Assembly (NCBI RefSeq): GCF_010233585.1
Contig: NZ_CP045997.1
Span: 5,213,284-5,277,283, forward strand
Length of the DNA stretch: 64,000 bases
From: Spirosoma endbachense
GTDB lineage: Bacteria; Bacteroidota; Bacteroidia; Cytophagales; Spirosomataceae
Direction of reading: 5' to 3'
The notes beneath the pieces are model-generated. The model saw only the letters and a list, made by a program, of their open reading frames with translations, made no database searches and was not told where the DNA came from. Positions 44,159 through 54,978 of the stretch are shown in pieces (positions within the stretch are counted from its first letter, which is position 1; each line of letters opens with the position of its first letter). Made by a program: the position numbers and the translations under genes.

Positions 44159-47100
44159 ATGAAAACTGCCTTTTCTCTACTGGGGTTACTATTTTTGATT
44201 ACTGGCTCAGCCCGTGCACAAGCGCCTGCTACTATTGATTTGAGCGTTTCAAAGAAAATCAGCAAGCAGAACCCGGCATTGGGTGATGTTATTTCCTATA
44301 CAGTTATCGTTCGGAATGGTGCTGGATCGGCTACCGCTACAAATGTGGTAGTGAAGGACCAGTTACCGCTAGGAGGTGTTTCGTATGTTGCAGGTTCGGC
44401 CACCACAGTTCGTGGCACAGGTAACTACACGTCCGCTACCGGACTCTGGAACTTAAGTGCTGTGGCTCCCGGTGACTCCGCTGTTCTTACGCTTCAGGCA
44501 ACAGTCCTGGAGCGTGGCGTTTGGTTTAATACGGCTGAGGTTATGTCTGCCGATCAAACGGATGCTGACTCACAACCTAATAACCAGAGCCTGGGTGAAG
44601 ATGACTATAGTACAGTCTGCTTTTCGGTTCCCATCTATTGGTATGTGGGTGATGAATTCACGGTAACCGTTCCATCGGGTTACAAGAACATTACCTGGTA
44701 CCGAAACAATGTGAATGTAACGACCGTTTCAGCCGATTTGGCGGTTATTAACGCTGATTCTTCATTAACCATTAAGAGTCCTGGTACCTACCGTTTCACG
44801 ACAAGTATCAATGGCTGTCCAGCTCTAAACTGTTGTGACATTGAAGTTATTCAGGGGCTATTTGGTAGTCTGGGTAATTACGTGTGGAATGATACGAACA
44901 AAGACGGATTACAGAATGATGGAGCGACCGGTATAGACGGTGTAAAGGTTTACTTATACAACGCTACCGGAACTACCAAACTAGATTCTACAATAACCGC
45001 AGGAGGTGGCCGGTATTTATTTGATAGCCTGACCGATGGTCAGTATAAAGTCAAATTCGCCGTACAACCTAACTTCACTTTTTCTCAGCAGGATGTAGCT
45101 TCTACGCCCACTGATTCGCTCGATAGTGATGCCGGATCAGATGGTTTTACGCGTGTCTATACCATTGACACGAATAAACCGGTTACCGATATCGCCCGTA
45201 ATAATCCAAATGTTGATGCCGGTCTGATACTATCGACGGCAAGTCTGGGTGATTATGTATTTGCGGATAACAATAAAAACGGTATTCAGGATGGTGGCGA
45301 TACACCAATTCCGGGTGTCAAAGTGGTTTTGTATGTCAACGGGGTAGCTTCGTTGACGACGACCACTGATGTAACTGGTTTTTACAGTTTCACCGGTTTG
45401 GCTTCAGGCAGCAGCACCACCTACACAGTGGGTTTCACAACACCGTCGGGTTATACAGCCACTCTGGCTAATCAGGGCGGAGATGATACCAAAGACAGTG
45501 ATGCTGATATTGTTACAGGGATGACCCAGTCGGTGACGCTGGCGGCTGGGGAGTTTAACACCTCTCTGGATGCGGGCTTCATTCCATCGACGGCAAGTCT
45601 GGGTGATTATGTATTTGCGGATAACAATAAAAACGGTATTCAGGATGGTGGCGATACACCGATCCCGGGTGTCGTCGTCGTATTGCTGGATGCCAATAAC
45701 AATCCACTTAAGTCAACAACAACGGATGCCAGTGGTATCTATAGTTTCACTGGCTTAACACCCGGTATTCCTTACTCAGTAAGCTTTGTAACACCGGCGG
45801 GTTATGCGAGCACCTCGGCCAGTCAGGGCGGAGATGATACCAAAGACAGTGATGCTAACTCGATAACGGGTCAGACACAGTCGGTGATACTGGCGGCTGG
45901 AGAATACAACCCAACACTGGATGCTGGATTTACGCCATCGTGCCCAACCAACTTTAGCCTGATTGCTTCGAATGATGCTAATCTCTGCAATGGCGATTCA
46001 ATTAAACTGACGGCATCGTCTCTTCCTGGCGCAAAAATATGCTGGTTCTTAACCCCTACGGATGGAACCGCGTTTGCCATAGTTGATAATGGCCAGCTGG
46101 TAACGGTGAAACCGACGATAACGACGACTTATTATGTCGAAGCGACAGTGAATGGTTGCTATAGCGCTCGGAAGCCGGTAATTATAACCGTAAATACAAT
46201 TCAGGCACCTATAATACTGAGTACCATTAAAAATAAGTGTCCTGAACAAACGGTTAACCTGGCAACGGTTCCGGTTGATAACAACAATCCGGCACTGACC
46301 TACGAATGGTATACAAGTACAATTCGTTCGCAGGCTACACGAGTGACGAATCTAACGGCGGTAGCTGCAGGTAAATACTATCTGTTTTCCCGCTCAGCAG
46401 AAGGTTGCTACAGTAGCCCGACAGTACTGACAGTTGAAGTCGTAAATTGTAACTGTCCGAATCTGGCAGAAGTTCAGGTTGGTCCTGGCCTGGCGACTTG
46501 CTCGGTGGACCCGGTTCCATTGAAAGCAACAATCTCGGGTTCGGCTACGAGTGTAACCTGGACGTCAAATGGTACCGGCACATTTAGTGCTCCCAATAGT
46601 CTGACTTCCACGTATACACCGTCAACTACCGATATAACGGCTGGGTCAGTATTGATTACGGCCACGACCAACGATCCAGATGGTGCAGGTGATTGTAGTG
46701 CATCTACAAGCGCACTGATCCTGAAAGTCAATAAGCGGCCAGAAGCACCAACCGGTGTTGCCTGCGACGACACACTGATTTGCCAGGGTGGCGCGACTAA
46801 GCTGATCGGGTTTGCTCCTGGTTCCAAAATTAACTGGTATGACCAGGATGGGAAATTGATCGGCTCGACGCTGAGCGGTGGCAAGCAAACGGTTCAGCCA
46901 GCGAAATCGGGTGTTAATATTTATTATGCCGAAGCCATAAGTGCTGAAAACTGTACTAGCGCTACGCGCTCATCAGTAACTGTAACGGTTGGTTCCTGTC
47001 AGGCCGATCTGGCCGTAGTTAAGCGAGTTGTGACGGCTGGTCCCTATAGTGTAGGACAGAAAATTACGTACTCGATAACCGCTACCAACAATGGCCCAAT

Positions 47101-50100
47101 TACAGGTACTGCAGTAAAAGTAACCGATTTATTGCCGTCGACATTGATGTTTGTCAGCGCGACTCCAGCAGAAGAATATAGTGCTGCTACTGGTGTTTGG
47201 ACTATCGGTACCTTAACAACTGGCTCAAACCGTAATCTGCTTATCGAAGCGACGATAATTGGAACGGGTACAGGTTCAATTAAGAATACGGCAATAATCG
47301 GTGGTTCGAACAACGATCCTGGCCATCCTGGCAATGATACATCGTCAGTGACCATACCGATGAACCCGTGCTCTGTTGAGCCACCCTATATTGCATGTGC
47401 CGTTAGCGAAATCTGCAAAGGTGATGTGGCAACCCTGAAAGCAACGGGTTGTACGAGCGGTACTGTCATCTGGTCTGATGGTCAGCGAGGGCTCTCAGTA
47501 TCAGTCAAGCCTGAAGTAACAGCAACCTACACAGCCAGCTGCATTTCTGGCACTAGCTGCACGAGCGGAGTTTCCAACCTGGTCACCATTACAGTTCGTG
47601 ATCCGCAGCCACCGACAATTGTGGCCAGTGCCACAACCGTCTGCCCTGGTACTTCGGTCACCCTGACTGCATCGGGCTGTGCCGGTGGTATCGTAGAATG
47701 GTCAGAAGGCCCCCAAACCGGTGCTTCTATCGTGGTCAATCCGATGACCAAAACCACCTATACAGCTACCTGCATCATTGGTACCTGTCTGAGCAAACCA
47801 GCCGCTAAAACCATTGATATTGCAACAGACGTGCCGACACCGAGCATCGTTAGCAGTGCAACGGCGGTTTGTCCAGGCAGCAACGTCACACTGACGATCA
47901 ACAACTGTCTGGGAACGCCACAGTGGAGTAGCACAACGGCTACCACAAGCAGCATTGTTGTCACGCCAACAGTAGGTAATAAAATCTTCACAGTTTACTG
48001 TAATACAGGTAGTTGCGCAAGTAAAACCTCGCAGCCTACCGTGATTCAACTAGTCGCACCGACGATTCCAGCCATCAGTGCGGATGTGGATTCGGTCTGT
48101 GCCAACGCCAAAGTGGTACTGACAGCTTACGGCTGTACAGGCACTGTCGTATGGAGTGATAAACAGGTGGGAAGCAGCATTTCGGTCTACCCATCAGCTA
48201 GTACGAGCTATTTTGCCCAGTGCAAAACGGGCGAGAATTGCATCAGTGACCCATCGGCTTCGTTGCCGGTGACGGTTGTATCACCCTCGGTTCCGATTGT
48301 GAAGGCTTCGAGTCTGTCGGTCTGTAGTGGTCAGGTGATCTCGCTAACGGCTACGGGCTGTAACGGAACAGTACAATGGGTGGGTCTGGATAAAGTTGGT
48401 CCGATCATCCAGGTCGTGCCTGGTGAATCCAGAGACTACTATGCTACTTGCAAAGTTGGCAATTGTACCAGCGATCCATCAAACAAAGTACGTGTTACTG
48501 TGTCTACATCGGGTCTTGCAGCGCCAATTGTGACCGCGTCAAGTCTATCGGTCTGTAGCAGTGCGGTCGTTTCACTAACCGCTACCGGTTGTACGGGCGA
48601 CATCATCTGGTCCGATAATCAGAGAGGAGCCGTAATAACGGTAACTGCTACGCCAACTAATAAGTCGTTCTACGCCATATGTCGGCCCGCTAATAGCACG
48701 CTCTGCGCCAGCGGTCAGTCGAACGTGATCAATATCAATGTGACACCCACATCCAAACCGACCATTGTCCGTTGTGTGTGTAGTGCCGATACGATCTGCC
48801 CCGGCGAAACCGTCAAACTTAATGTCAAAAACTGCGTCGGTACCCCTCACTGGAGCACCCAGGAGACAACTGCCAGCATCGTTGTGGCCCCAAGCGTGAC
48901 CACTTCCTATACCGTCTACTGCCAGCAGGGAGCTTGTCCCAGTGAAGCATCAGATGCCTATACGATTACCGTTATGCCAGTCGGCGCTCCCACCATTGTA
49001 GCCTCGGCCACCGCCGTGGAGCCGGGTGGAACTATCTCTCTTACGGCGACAGGCTGTATTGGTGAGGTGATCTGGTCGGCTATGGACGCTACGGGCAATA
49101 ACCGGGGGGCGGTACTGGTAGTCCAGCCTGACGGAGCCCAGACCTACTATGCCCAATGCAAATTCCATGACTGCCTGAGTACTCCGTCCAATGCCATCAT
49201 CATCAACAAAGGTGATTGTGTGGCCAAAGCCGGTACGCTGGTTCCTGTGAGCCCAACGGTTTGCGTAGGAACGAGTACGAGTGTAATTGTGGCGGCTACA
49301 CCCAATGGTGGTTTGGTTCAGCCAGCGGGCTACTCGGTACTGTATCTGCTGACTCAGGGAGCGGGTCTGGTTGTCGAACAAACCAGTGCCACTCCTAGCT
49401 TTAGCCTGTCAGCGGTGGGTGCTGAATACACCATCAATACGCTGGTTTATAACGCAACCGTAGGCGATAAGAACTACCTGAATCTGTCGGCTGTCAAACC
49501 GGGCATTACCACGAGTGCCGATGTGCTCAAGTTGATCACCGACCAGCATGTATGTGCGGATCTGGATCTAATAGGAGCGAAGGTTAGTGTACGGGTGGTG
49601 GCTCCGCCAACGCTGAGCGCAGGCTCTTCCCCAACCGTCTGTGCAGGCTCCAGTGTGACGCTGACAGCCCAGGGTTGTACGAATGGTGTCGTGACCTGGA
49701 GTGACCAATCGATAGGAGCGAGTATCGTCAAAGTGCTCAACAGTGATCTATCGATAACGGCCATCTGTACAGTGGATGGTTGCTCGAGTGGGGTATCTCA
49801 ACCCCTGGTGCTGAAGCTGGGTACACCAGCCATTCCAGCCATCGCAGTTGATAAACCCGTCATCTGCACTAGTGAAACCGTCTCGCTGACGGCTATCGGC
49901 TGCGCTGGAGGTACCTATGTCTGGTCGGATCCGGCCAGTACCACGGGCAGTGTACTGACAGTCACACCTACCCAAACGGTACAGTATCGAGTAAAATGTG
50001 TGGTGGGTCAATGTGCCAGTGAGTGGTCAGCCTTCAACACGATTACGGTCGGAACTCCCGCAGCTCCCACGGTTTCGGTGGCTGGCGGTTCGACCAGCAC

Positions 50101-53100
50101 GACGGCCTGCTTCGGCTCGCCAGTGACGCTGGTGGCCCAGGGTTGCCCCGACAACAGCTATGTAACCTGGTCGAATGATCAGGTGGGTCAATCGATCACG
50201 GTCTCGCTGACAACCAGTGCGACTTACACGGCCAGTTGCAATAGCTCGGCTCAGTGTAAGAGTGCGGCATCGAATGCAGTGGTAGTTACGGTATTGCCCA
50301 AAGTGGCTTCGCCTGTGGTGGTAGACAAGCTAAACAGTTGTCCCTTCAATACGGTGGATCTGAGCACGGCGGTGAGCAGTACGGTTTCGACCTCTGGGGG
50401 CGTCTTTGAGTACTATACAGATGCGACCCTAAGTGCAGCCTCGAAAGTAGCCAATCCTTCAGTGGTCGGCACTGGGACGTACTATATAGTCGAGAGAACG
50501 GTGAGTGGTTGTGTGAGTCTGCCGGTGGCGGTTCATGTACAGATCACTGGTTGCGAAGCACAGCTACCTTGCGATGAGCGGAATCCGGCGACGGCCAATG
50601 CAGGAAAAGATGCGGGCATCTGTGCGGCCAAGACCTACCAATTAGCAGGTGTGCTGGGAGGGTCGGGTAAAACCGCCCACTGGACTACCAGCGGCAATGG
50701 TACGTTTGATAATGCCTTCCTGTTGAATGCAGTTTATAGGGCCAGTGCGGAGGATATCCTGGCTGGCAAGGTGACACTGACATTGTCGGTGAGTACCAAC
50801 AATGCCAGTTGTCCGGTAGCGACCGACGATATGATTCTGACTATCGAGGGAAGCAAAACTATCCCGACTATTTCAATCCTTGGGTCTACCAGCTTATGTT
50901 ACGGAGACTCGGTACGGTTGAAAGCACCCGATGGCGCGGCTGGTTATTTGTGGAACAACAAAGCCACTACCCAAACCATTGTAGTGCAAGCCAGTGGCGT
51001 GTACAATGTACAGGTGCTGGATCCAAAAGGGTGTAGTTCCGTAAAATCAAATAATGTCACGGTAAATGTGGCCGATCCGGTTCTGCCTCCGCTGGTGTCG
51101 AATCTGCGCAACAGTTGCCCCGCGAAAATTGTAGACTTGACCAAAGCCCTGTCTTCAACTATCGCTGGCTATTCGTATGGCTACCGGATTTGCGAATGCA
51201 ACACTGCCAACATCGTGATTCGCCCGGATTCGGTTTGCGAAGGGACTTACTGGGTGGTGGCTAAAGGGCCCACAGGTTGTTTGAGTGCACCCGCCAAGAT
51301 TGAAGTGAAAGTCTTCAACTGTGCAGCTGATACACTGACGGCCGATGTGGTGATGGCCAAAACAGCCGACAAGTCGGTAGTGAAACGCGGAGAACTGGTA
51401 ACCTATACGCTGACGGTAAGCAATCAGGGTAAGTACACTGCCCACAACGTGGATGTACGGGATGTGCTGCCTAAAGGGCTGGAACTGGTTTCGGTACTCA
51501 CACCGAAGTCTTCGGTCTCGTACGGAGTGCTGACCAAACGAATCGACAGCTTGCCAGTGGGCAAAAGCGAATCGATTGTATTCACAGCTCGTTTGTTAAC
51601 CAAAGGCGAAGTGGTGAATACGGCACAGATTACCTATCTGGATAATGTGGACACCGATCTGACCAACAATAGCTCAAGCGTAACCGTAAAAGATACGTCA
51701 GCGGCTAAAACAGGTATTGTTGGGCTGGCCAAAGCAGTTGTTGGCACTCCGACTGCTGTGGGTGACTCGCTGATCAATATTCGCTATGGGTTTGTGGTCA
51801 CCAACTTCGGGGATGATACGCTCAAAGGTGTTCAGGTGAAGGATGATCTGGCACACGCTTTCGCTCCGAATCAGATCGAAGCAGCAACGGTTAGCACGAC
51901 GAGTGCGGACTTTAGTCTGGCCTATAACCCAGCCTTTACCGGAACAGGTGCCAATACGAATCTATTCGACTCGACAAGCAGCTACATAGCGCCAGGACGC
52001 TCACAAACGTTCTTCCTGGATGTGACGGTGAAGCGCGCTTCAGGGGACTCCACAAAAACGTTCAGCAACATTGCTGCGATATCGGCGCTGAGTAACGGTA
52101 CTAAGGTCGAAGACGTTTCTGTTGACGGTGGTGATGTGGATCCGGACAACGATGGCGACCCGACTAACAACGCAGGCTTCTCTACATTTACGCTGGGCGC
52201 ACCCCAGACAAGTGGACCGAGCATCGGTGTTGCACTGGCGGTCGTTAAAATTGAGTTGCAGCCCGATAGTAGCTATAATGTTACGTACAAAGCAACCGTG
52301 AAGAACTTCGGTGATGTAGCCCTCTATGGCATAAGTCTAACCGATAGCCTGGCGAAAGCTTTCCCGGCTCCTACTTCGTTCTCCGTAGTTGGATCGCCAG
52401 TCGTCGGTGCCGGTAGCCATCTGGTCGCAAATGCTGCTTTCAATGGTAACACCGAGCCAAACTTACTGACCGATGCAAGCTATCTGAATGTAAGCGAACA
52501 GGATACCGTTTTAATAACGGTTAATGTGAAAACGAATGGTAATAAAGGGCCGTTCTACTCGACCATTACAGGTGAAGGACACACCGCTGATACAACTCAG
52601 ACCGTGACCGATATATCGAATAATGGCTTGGACCCCAAACCTGCGGGGGCTACGGCCACCGGTGTTCGTTTCGATCTACCGACGGCACTGTTAGGTGTTG
52701 CCAAGTCGGTCGGGAAACCTGCTCTATTGCAAACTGGTATTTATGATGTTACTTACACCATTAAGCTGAGCAACCTGGGTATGGTACCACTAACGAACGT
52801 ACAGGTGGTGGATAACCTCTCCCAAACCTTCGGCCACGGTGCCTTGATTGTGGATGATCGGATTCAGGTAACTGCTGATTCAGGCCTGACCGCCGATTCG
52901 CTCTACACGGGCCAGGGACTGATCACAAACATGCTGGTCGACTCCTTGAGTACATTGCCTGTTGGCGCTACTCGCAATCTGGTCTTTACGGTTCGGGTGA
53001 ATGCGAAGAATGCGGATTCGTTGACGTTCTATAACACGGCTTATGCAACCGCTTTGAGCCCTGATAATGTAGTTATAGCAGATACGTCGACGGCTGGTAT

Positions 53101-53971
53101 AAACGAAGACCCCGATAATGATCTGGATCCGCGCAATAACAATGAGCCGACACCAGTTTCACTGAACGGTCTCTCCGGAGCATCCTACATTGGCGTTGCC
53201 ATGGCTGTGGCTGATACCACTCGCCAACCTGATGGAAGTTACAACGTCACCTATCAGATCGTTGTTCAGAACTTCGGGACCACAATCCTTAGGAGTGTCA
53301 GCGTGAGCGATTCACTGTCGAAAGTTTTCAACAGTCAGACAGGATCGAGGTACTCGGTGGTCAAAGCCCCAATTACAACCTCTACGGGTAGCACACTGAA
53401 GCTCAATCCTAACTTCGATGGAAACGCCGAATCGCTCATCGTCATCGGCGACAGCACCAGCACGCTGCTACCGGGTCAGATCGATACCATCCTGGTGGTT
53501 ATCAATGTGGCTACGAATGGCAGCACGACTACGTTCCTCAACTCGGCTTTCGCTCAGGCCAACTCGCCAACTGGAGTCGTTACCGATGTGTCCACCAATG
53601 GGCTCATCGCCGACCTCAATGGCAATGGTAATCCGACCGATGACAACGAACGTGAAGCCACTCCGCTCAACCTGCCACCCACCGACCAGAGCGTCTTCAT
53701 TCCGGAAGGCTTCTCACCAAATGGCGATGGCATCAACGACCTGTTCGTGATCCGGGGGCTAGCGGGAGTCACGGTAAGTCTGGAAGTCTACAACCGCTGG
53801 GGGAATATGGTTTACAAGAACGAAGACTACCACAACGATTGGAATGGCAAGCCGAATACCGGTGTAACGGTGGGATCGGATGCTGATGGACTGCCCGATG
53901 GCACCTACTACTACGTGATCCGAACCAGCGACGGTCGCCGGTTTGTACGCTACATGATGATTAACCGCTAA
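44159..53971 (+). CDS. Giant T9SS-exported adhesin with DUF11, SdrD-B and Ig-like repeats
   Basis: 3270 residues from ATG 44159 (signal MKTAFSLLGLLFLITGSARAQ, about 1-21). Order by residue: DUF11 (~27-145); three SdrD-B repeats (~237-597; LGDYVFADNNKNGIQDGG), the last two on a 354-bp DNA repeat; Ig-like domains; DUF11 (~950-1068); eleven four-cysteine Ig-like repeats of about 75 residues (~1075-2110) with the pattern VC...GC...W...C...C, interrupted once by a different domain; more Ig-like domains; five DUF11-type domains (~2390-3175); and a C-terminal CHU_C/T9SS type B sorting domain (~3180-3270: FIPEGFSPNGDGINDLF, VEVYNRWGNMVY-like LEVYNRWGNMVYKN). It is exported by type IX secretion and probably displayed as a long surface adhesin for attachment or gliding. 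A PorP/SprF gene follows after five bases. Confidence 0.92.
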   Translation: MKTAFSLLGLLFLITGSARAQAPATIDLSVSKKISKQNPALGDVISYTVIVRNGAGSATATNVVVKDQLPLGGVSYVAGSATTVRGTGNYTSATGLWNLSAVAPGDSAVLTLQATVLERGVWFNTAEVMSADQTDADSQPNNQSLGEDDYSTVCFSVPIYWYVGDEFTVTVPSGYKNITWYRNNVNVTTVSADLAVINADSSLTIKSPGTYRFTTSINGCPALNCCDIEVIQGLFGSLGNYVWNDTNKDGLQNDGATGIDGVKVYLYNATGTTKLDSTITAGGGRYLFDSLTDGQYKVKFAVQPNFTFSQQDVASTPTDSLDSDAGSDGFTRVYTIDTNKPVTDIARNNPNVDAGLILSTASLGDYVFADNNKNGIQDGGDTPIPGVKVVLYVNGVASLTTTTDVTGFYSFTGLASGSSTTYTVGFTTPSGYTATLANQGGDDTKDSDADIVTGMTQSVTLAAGEFNTSLDAGFIPSTASLGDYVFADNNKNGIQDGGDTPIPGVVVVLLDANNNPLKSTTTDASGIYSFTGLTPGIPYSVSFVTPAGYASTSASQGGDDTKDSDANSITGQTQSVILAAGEYNPTLDAGFTPSCPTNFSLIASNDANLCNGDSIKLTASSLPGAKICWFLTPTDGTAFAIVDNGQLVTVKPTITTTYYVEATVNGCYSARKPVIITVNTIQAPIILSTIKNKCPEQTVNLATVPVDNNNPALTYEWYTSTIRSQATRVTNLTAVAAGKYYLFSRSAEGCYSSPTVLTVEVVNCNCPNLAEVQVGPGLATCSVDPVPLKATISGSATSVTWTSNGTGTFSAPNSLTSTYTPSTTDITAGSVLITATTNDPDGAGDCSASTSALILKVNKRPEAPTGVACDDTLICQGGATKLIGFAPGSKINWYDQDGKLIGSTLSGGKQTVQPAKSGVNIYYAEAISAENCTSATRSSVTVTVGSCQADLAVVKRVVTAGPYSVGQKITYSITATNNGPITGTAVKVTDLLPSTLMFVSATPAEEYSAATGVWTIGTLTTGSNRNLLIEATIIGTGTGSIKNTAIIGGSNNDPGHPGNDTSSVTIPMNPCSVEPPYIACAVSEICKGDVATLKATGCTSGTVIWSDGQRGLSVSVKPEVTATYTASCISGTSCTSGVSNLVTITVRDPQPPTIVASATTVCPGTSVTLTASGCAGGIVEWSEGPQTGASIVVNPMTKTTYTATCIIGTCLSKPAAKTIDIATDVPTPSIVSSATAVCPGSNVTLTINNCLGTPQWSSTTATTSSIVVTPTVGNKIFTVYCNTGSCASKTSQPTVIQLVAPTIPAISADVDSVCANAKVVLTAYGCTGTVVWSDKQVGSSISVYPSASTSYFAQCKTGENCISDPSASLPVTVVSPSVPIVKASSLSVCSGQVISLTATGCNGTVQWVGLDKVGPIIQVVPGESRDYYATCKVGNCTSDPSNKVRVTVSTSGLAAPIVTASSLSVCSSAVVSLTATGCTGDIIWSDNQRGAVITVTATPTNKSFYAICRPANSTLCASGQSNVININVTPTSKPTIVRCVCSADTICPGETVKLNVKNCVGTPHWSTQETTASIVVAPSVTTSYTVYCQQGACPSEASDAYTITVMPVGAPTIVASATAVEPGGTISLTATGCIGEVIWSAMDATGNNRGAVLVVQPDGAQTYYAQCKFHDCLSTPSNAIIINKGDCVAKAGTLVPVSPTVCVGTSTSVIVAATPNGGLVQPAGYSVLYLLTQGAGLVVEQTSATPSFSLSAVGAEYTINTLVYNATVGDKNYLNLSAVKPGITTSADVLKLITDQHVCADLDLIGAKVSVRVVAPPTLSAGSSPTVCAGSSVTLTAQGCTNGVVTWSDQSIGASIVKVLNSDLSITAICTVDGCSSGVSQPLVLKLGTPAIPAIAVDKPVICTSETVSLTAIGCAGGTYVWSDPASTTGSVLTVTPTQTVQYRVKCVVGQCASEWSAFNTITVGTPAAPTVSVAGGSTSTTACFGSPVTLVAQGCPDNSYVTWSNDQVGQSITVSLTTSATYTASCNSSAQCKSAASNAVVVTVLPKVASPVVVDKLNSCPFNTVDLSTAVSSTVSTSGGVFEYYTDATLSAASKVANPSVVGTGTYYIVERTVSGCVSLPVAVHVQITGCEAQLPCDERNPATANAGKDAGICAAKTYQLAGVLGGSGKTAHWTTSGNGTFDNAFLLNAVYRASAEDILAGKVTLTLSVSTNNASCPVATDDMILTIEGSKTIPTISILGSTSLCYGDSVRLKAPDGAAGYLWNNKATTQTIVVQASGVYNVQVLDPKGCSSVKSNNVTVNVADPVLPPLVSNLRNSCPAKIVDLTKALSSTIAGYSYGYRICECNTANIVIRPDSVCEGTYWVVAKGPTGCLSAPAKIEVKVFNCAADTLTADVVMAKTADKSVVKRGELVTYTLTVSNQGKYTAHNVDVRDVLPKGLELVSVLTPKSSVSYGVLTKRIDSLPVGKSESIVFTARLLTKGEVVNTAQITYLDNVDTDLTNNSSSVTVKDTSAAKTGIVGLAKAVVGTPTAVGDSLINIRYGFVVTNFGDDTLKGVQVKDDLAHAFAPNQIEAATVSTTSADFSLAYNPAFTGTGANTNLFDSTSSYIAPGRSQTFFLDVTVKRASGDSTKTFSNIAAISALSNGTKVEDVSVDGGDVDPDNDGDPTNNAGFSTFTLGAPQTSGPSIGVALAVVKIELQPDSSYNVTYKATVKNFGDVALYGISLTDSLAKAFPAPTSFSVVGSPVVGAGSHLVANAAFNGNTEPNLLTDASYLNVSEQDTVLITVNVKTNGNKGPFYSTITGEGHTADTTQTVTDISNNGLDPKPAGATATGVRFDLPTALLGVAKSVGKPALLQTGIYDVTYTIKLSNLGMVPLTNVQVVDNLSQTFGHGALIVDDRIQVTADSGLTADSLYTGQGLITNMLVDSLSTLPVGATRNLVFTVRVNAKNADSLTFYNTAYATALSPDNVVIADTSTAGINEDPDNDLDPRNNNEPTPVSLNGLSGASYIGVAMAVADTTRQPDGSYNVTYQIVVQNFGTTILRSVSVSDSLSKVFNSQTGSRYSVVKAPITTSTGSTLKLNPNFDGNAESLIVIGDSTSTLLPGQIDTILVVINVATNGSTTTFLNSAFAQANSPTGVVTDVSTNGLIADLNGNGNPTDDNEREATPLNLPPTDQSVFIPEGFSPNGDGINDLFVIRGLAGVTVSLEVYNRWGNMVYKNEDYHNDWNGKPNTGVTVGSDADGLPDGTYYYVIRTSDGRRFVRYMMINR

Positions 53972-53976
53972 GACCG

Positions 53977-54957
53977 ATGGCAAATCAGTTTTCAACAAAA
54001 AAGTGGGCGGTAGGGCTGCTGCTGATCCTTGGGATCGGCAGCAAGCCGGCCCAGGCTCAGCAGGACAAGATGTTCTCGCAGTACATGTTCAACATGATGG
54101 CTTTGAACCCAGCCTATGCAGGCAGTCGGGATGTCCTGAGCATGTCTGCCCTGTACCGCAACCAGTGGACAGGGGTGGAGGGAGCACCGCAAACGGCGAC
54201 CTTTACGATGGATATGCCACTAAACCGGGAGCGGGTAGGCGTCGGTCTACAGTTGTACGGGGATAAGTATGGGGCGGTCTCGGAAGCGGGCGGTTTTGCC
54301 TCGTATGCGTTCCGAATCAAAGTGGGCGCCAAGAGTACGCTGGCATTGGGTTTACAGGCTGGCGCGGCCAGTTACAATGTGAACCTGGCCGATATCAAGA
54401 CGACTCCAGACGGGTCGGGTCAGTTGGACCCGGCTTTTGCCAACAACATTTCGAAGATCCTGCCCAATTTCGGTACCGGGATTTACCTGAGCAATGACCG
54501 GTCGTATATCAGTTTATCGGTGCCCCGCCTGATCAAGAACAAGCTAACGGAGTACAATGTAGGAAACGTGATCTCGACGCAACGTCGTCATGCGTATCTA
54601 GCGGCCGGATTTGTGGTTGGCCTGAGCCCGGTGGTGAAGATGAAGCCATCGATGCTGGTGAAGTATGCAGAGGGCGCTCCGCTGGGCTTTGATGGGAACA
54701 TCAACTTCTGGTTTGCGGATCGGGTCGCGATCGGAGCGTCGATCCGACGGAATCAGTTTTCGGACTGGAGCCCCGTGGGTACAGATGCACTGGTCGGGAT
54801 GCTGGAGGTGCAGTTGACGGATCAGTTCCGGTTCGGCTATGCGTATGATCGGACGATGAACAATTTCAAGGACATCGCCCCAAGTTCGCATGAGATCATG
54901 TTGCGGTATGAGTTTGGTTTCGGCAAGAATCGCATCCTCACGCCCAGGTATTTCTGA
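53977..54957 (+). CDS. PorP/SprF family T9SS-linked outer-membrane protein
   Basis: 326 residues with signal (1-27, ending PAQAQ). Family features: QQDKMFSQYMFNMMALNPAYAGSRDVLSMSALYRNQWTGVEGAPQT, beta-barrel-type strands, and the end MLRYEFGFGKNRILTPRYF. PorP/SprF proteins work with type IX secretion; in Flavobacterium SprF is needed for SprB display. This gene begins five bases after the adhesin stop, so the pair is almost certainly one transcript and this is probably the adhesin's own partner. Its stop is followed by a hairpin, so the OmpA gene behind may be separate. Confidence 0.93.
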   Translation: MANQFSTKKWAVGLLLILGIGSKPAQAQQDKMFSQYMFNMMALNPAYAGSRDVLSMSALYRNQWTGVEGAPQTATFTMDMPLNRERVGVGLQLYGDKYGAVSEAGGFASYAFRIKVGAKSTLALGLQAGAASYNVNLADIKTTPDGSGQLDPAFANNISKILPNFGTGIYLSNDRSYISLSVPRLIKNKLTEYNVGNVISTQRRHAYLAAGFVVGLSPVVKMKPSMLVKYAEGAPLGFDGNINFWFADRVAIGASIRRNQFSDWSPVGTDALVGMLEVQLTDQFRFGYAYDRTMNNFKDIAPSSHEIMLRYEFGFGKNRILTPRYF

Positions 54958-54978
54958 TAATAAAGAAAGATAAAGCTA

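Noticed and set aside
44300..53900. Adhesin repeats as a CRISPR-like or satellite array
   Set aside because: The repeats are at protein level with varied DNA and are in frame with one long gene.
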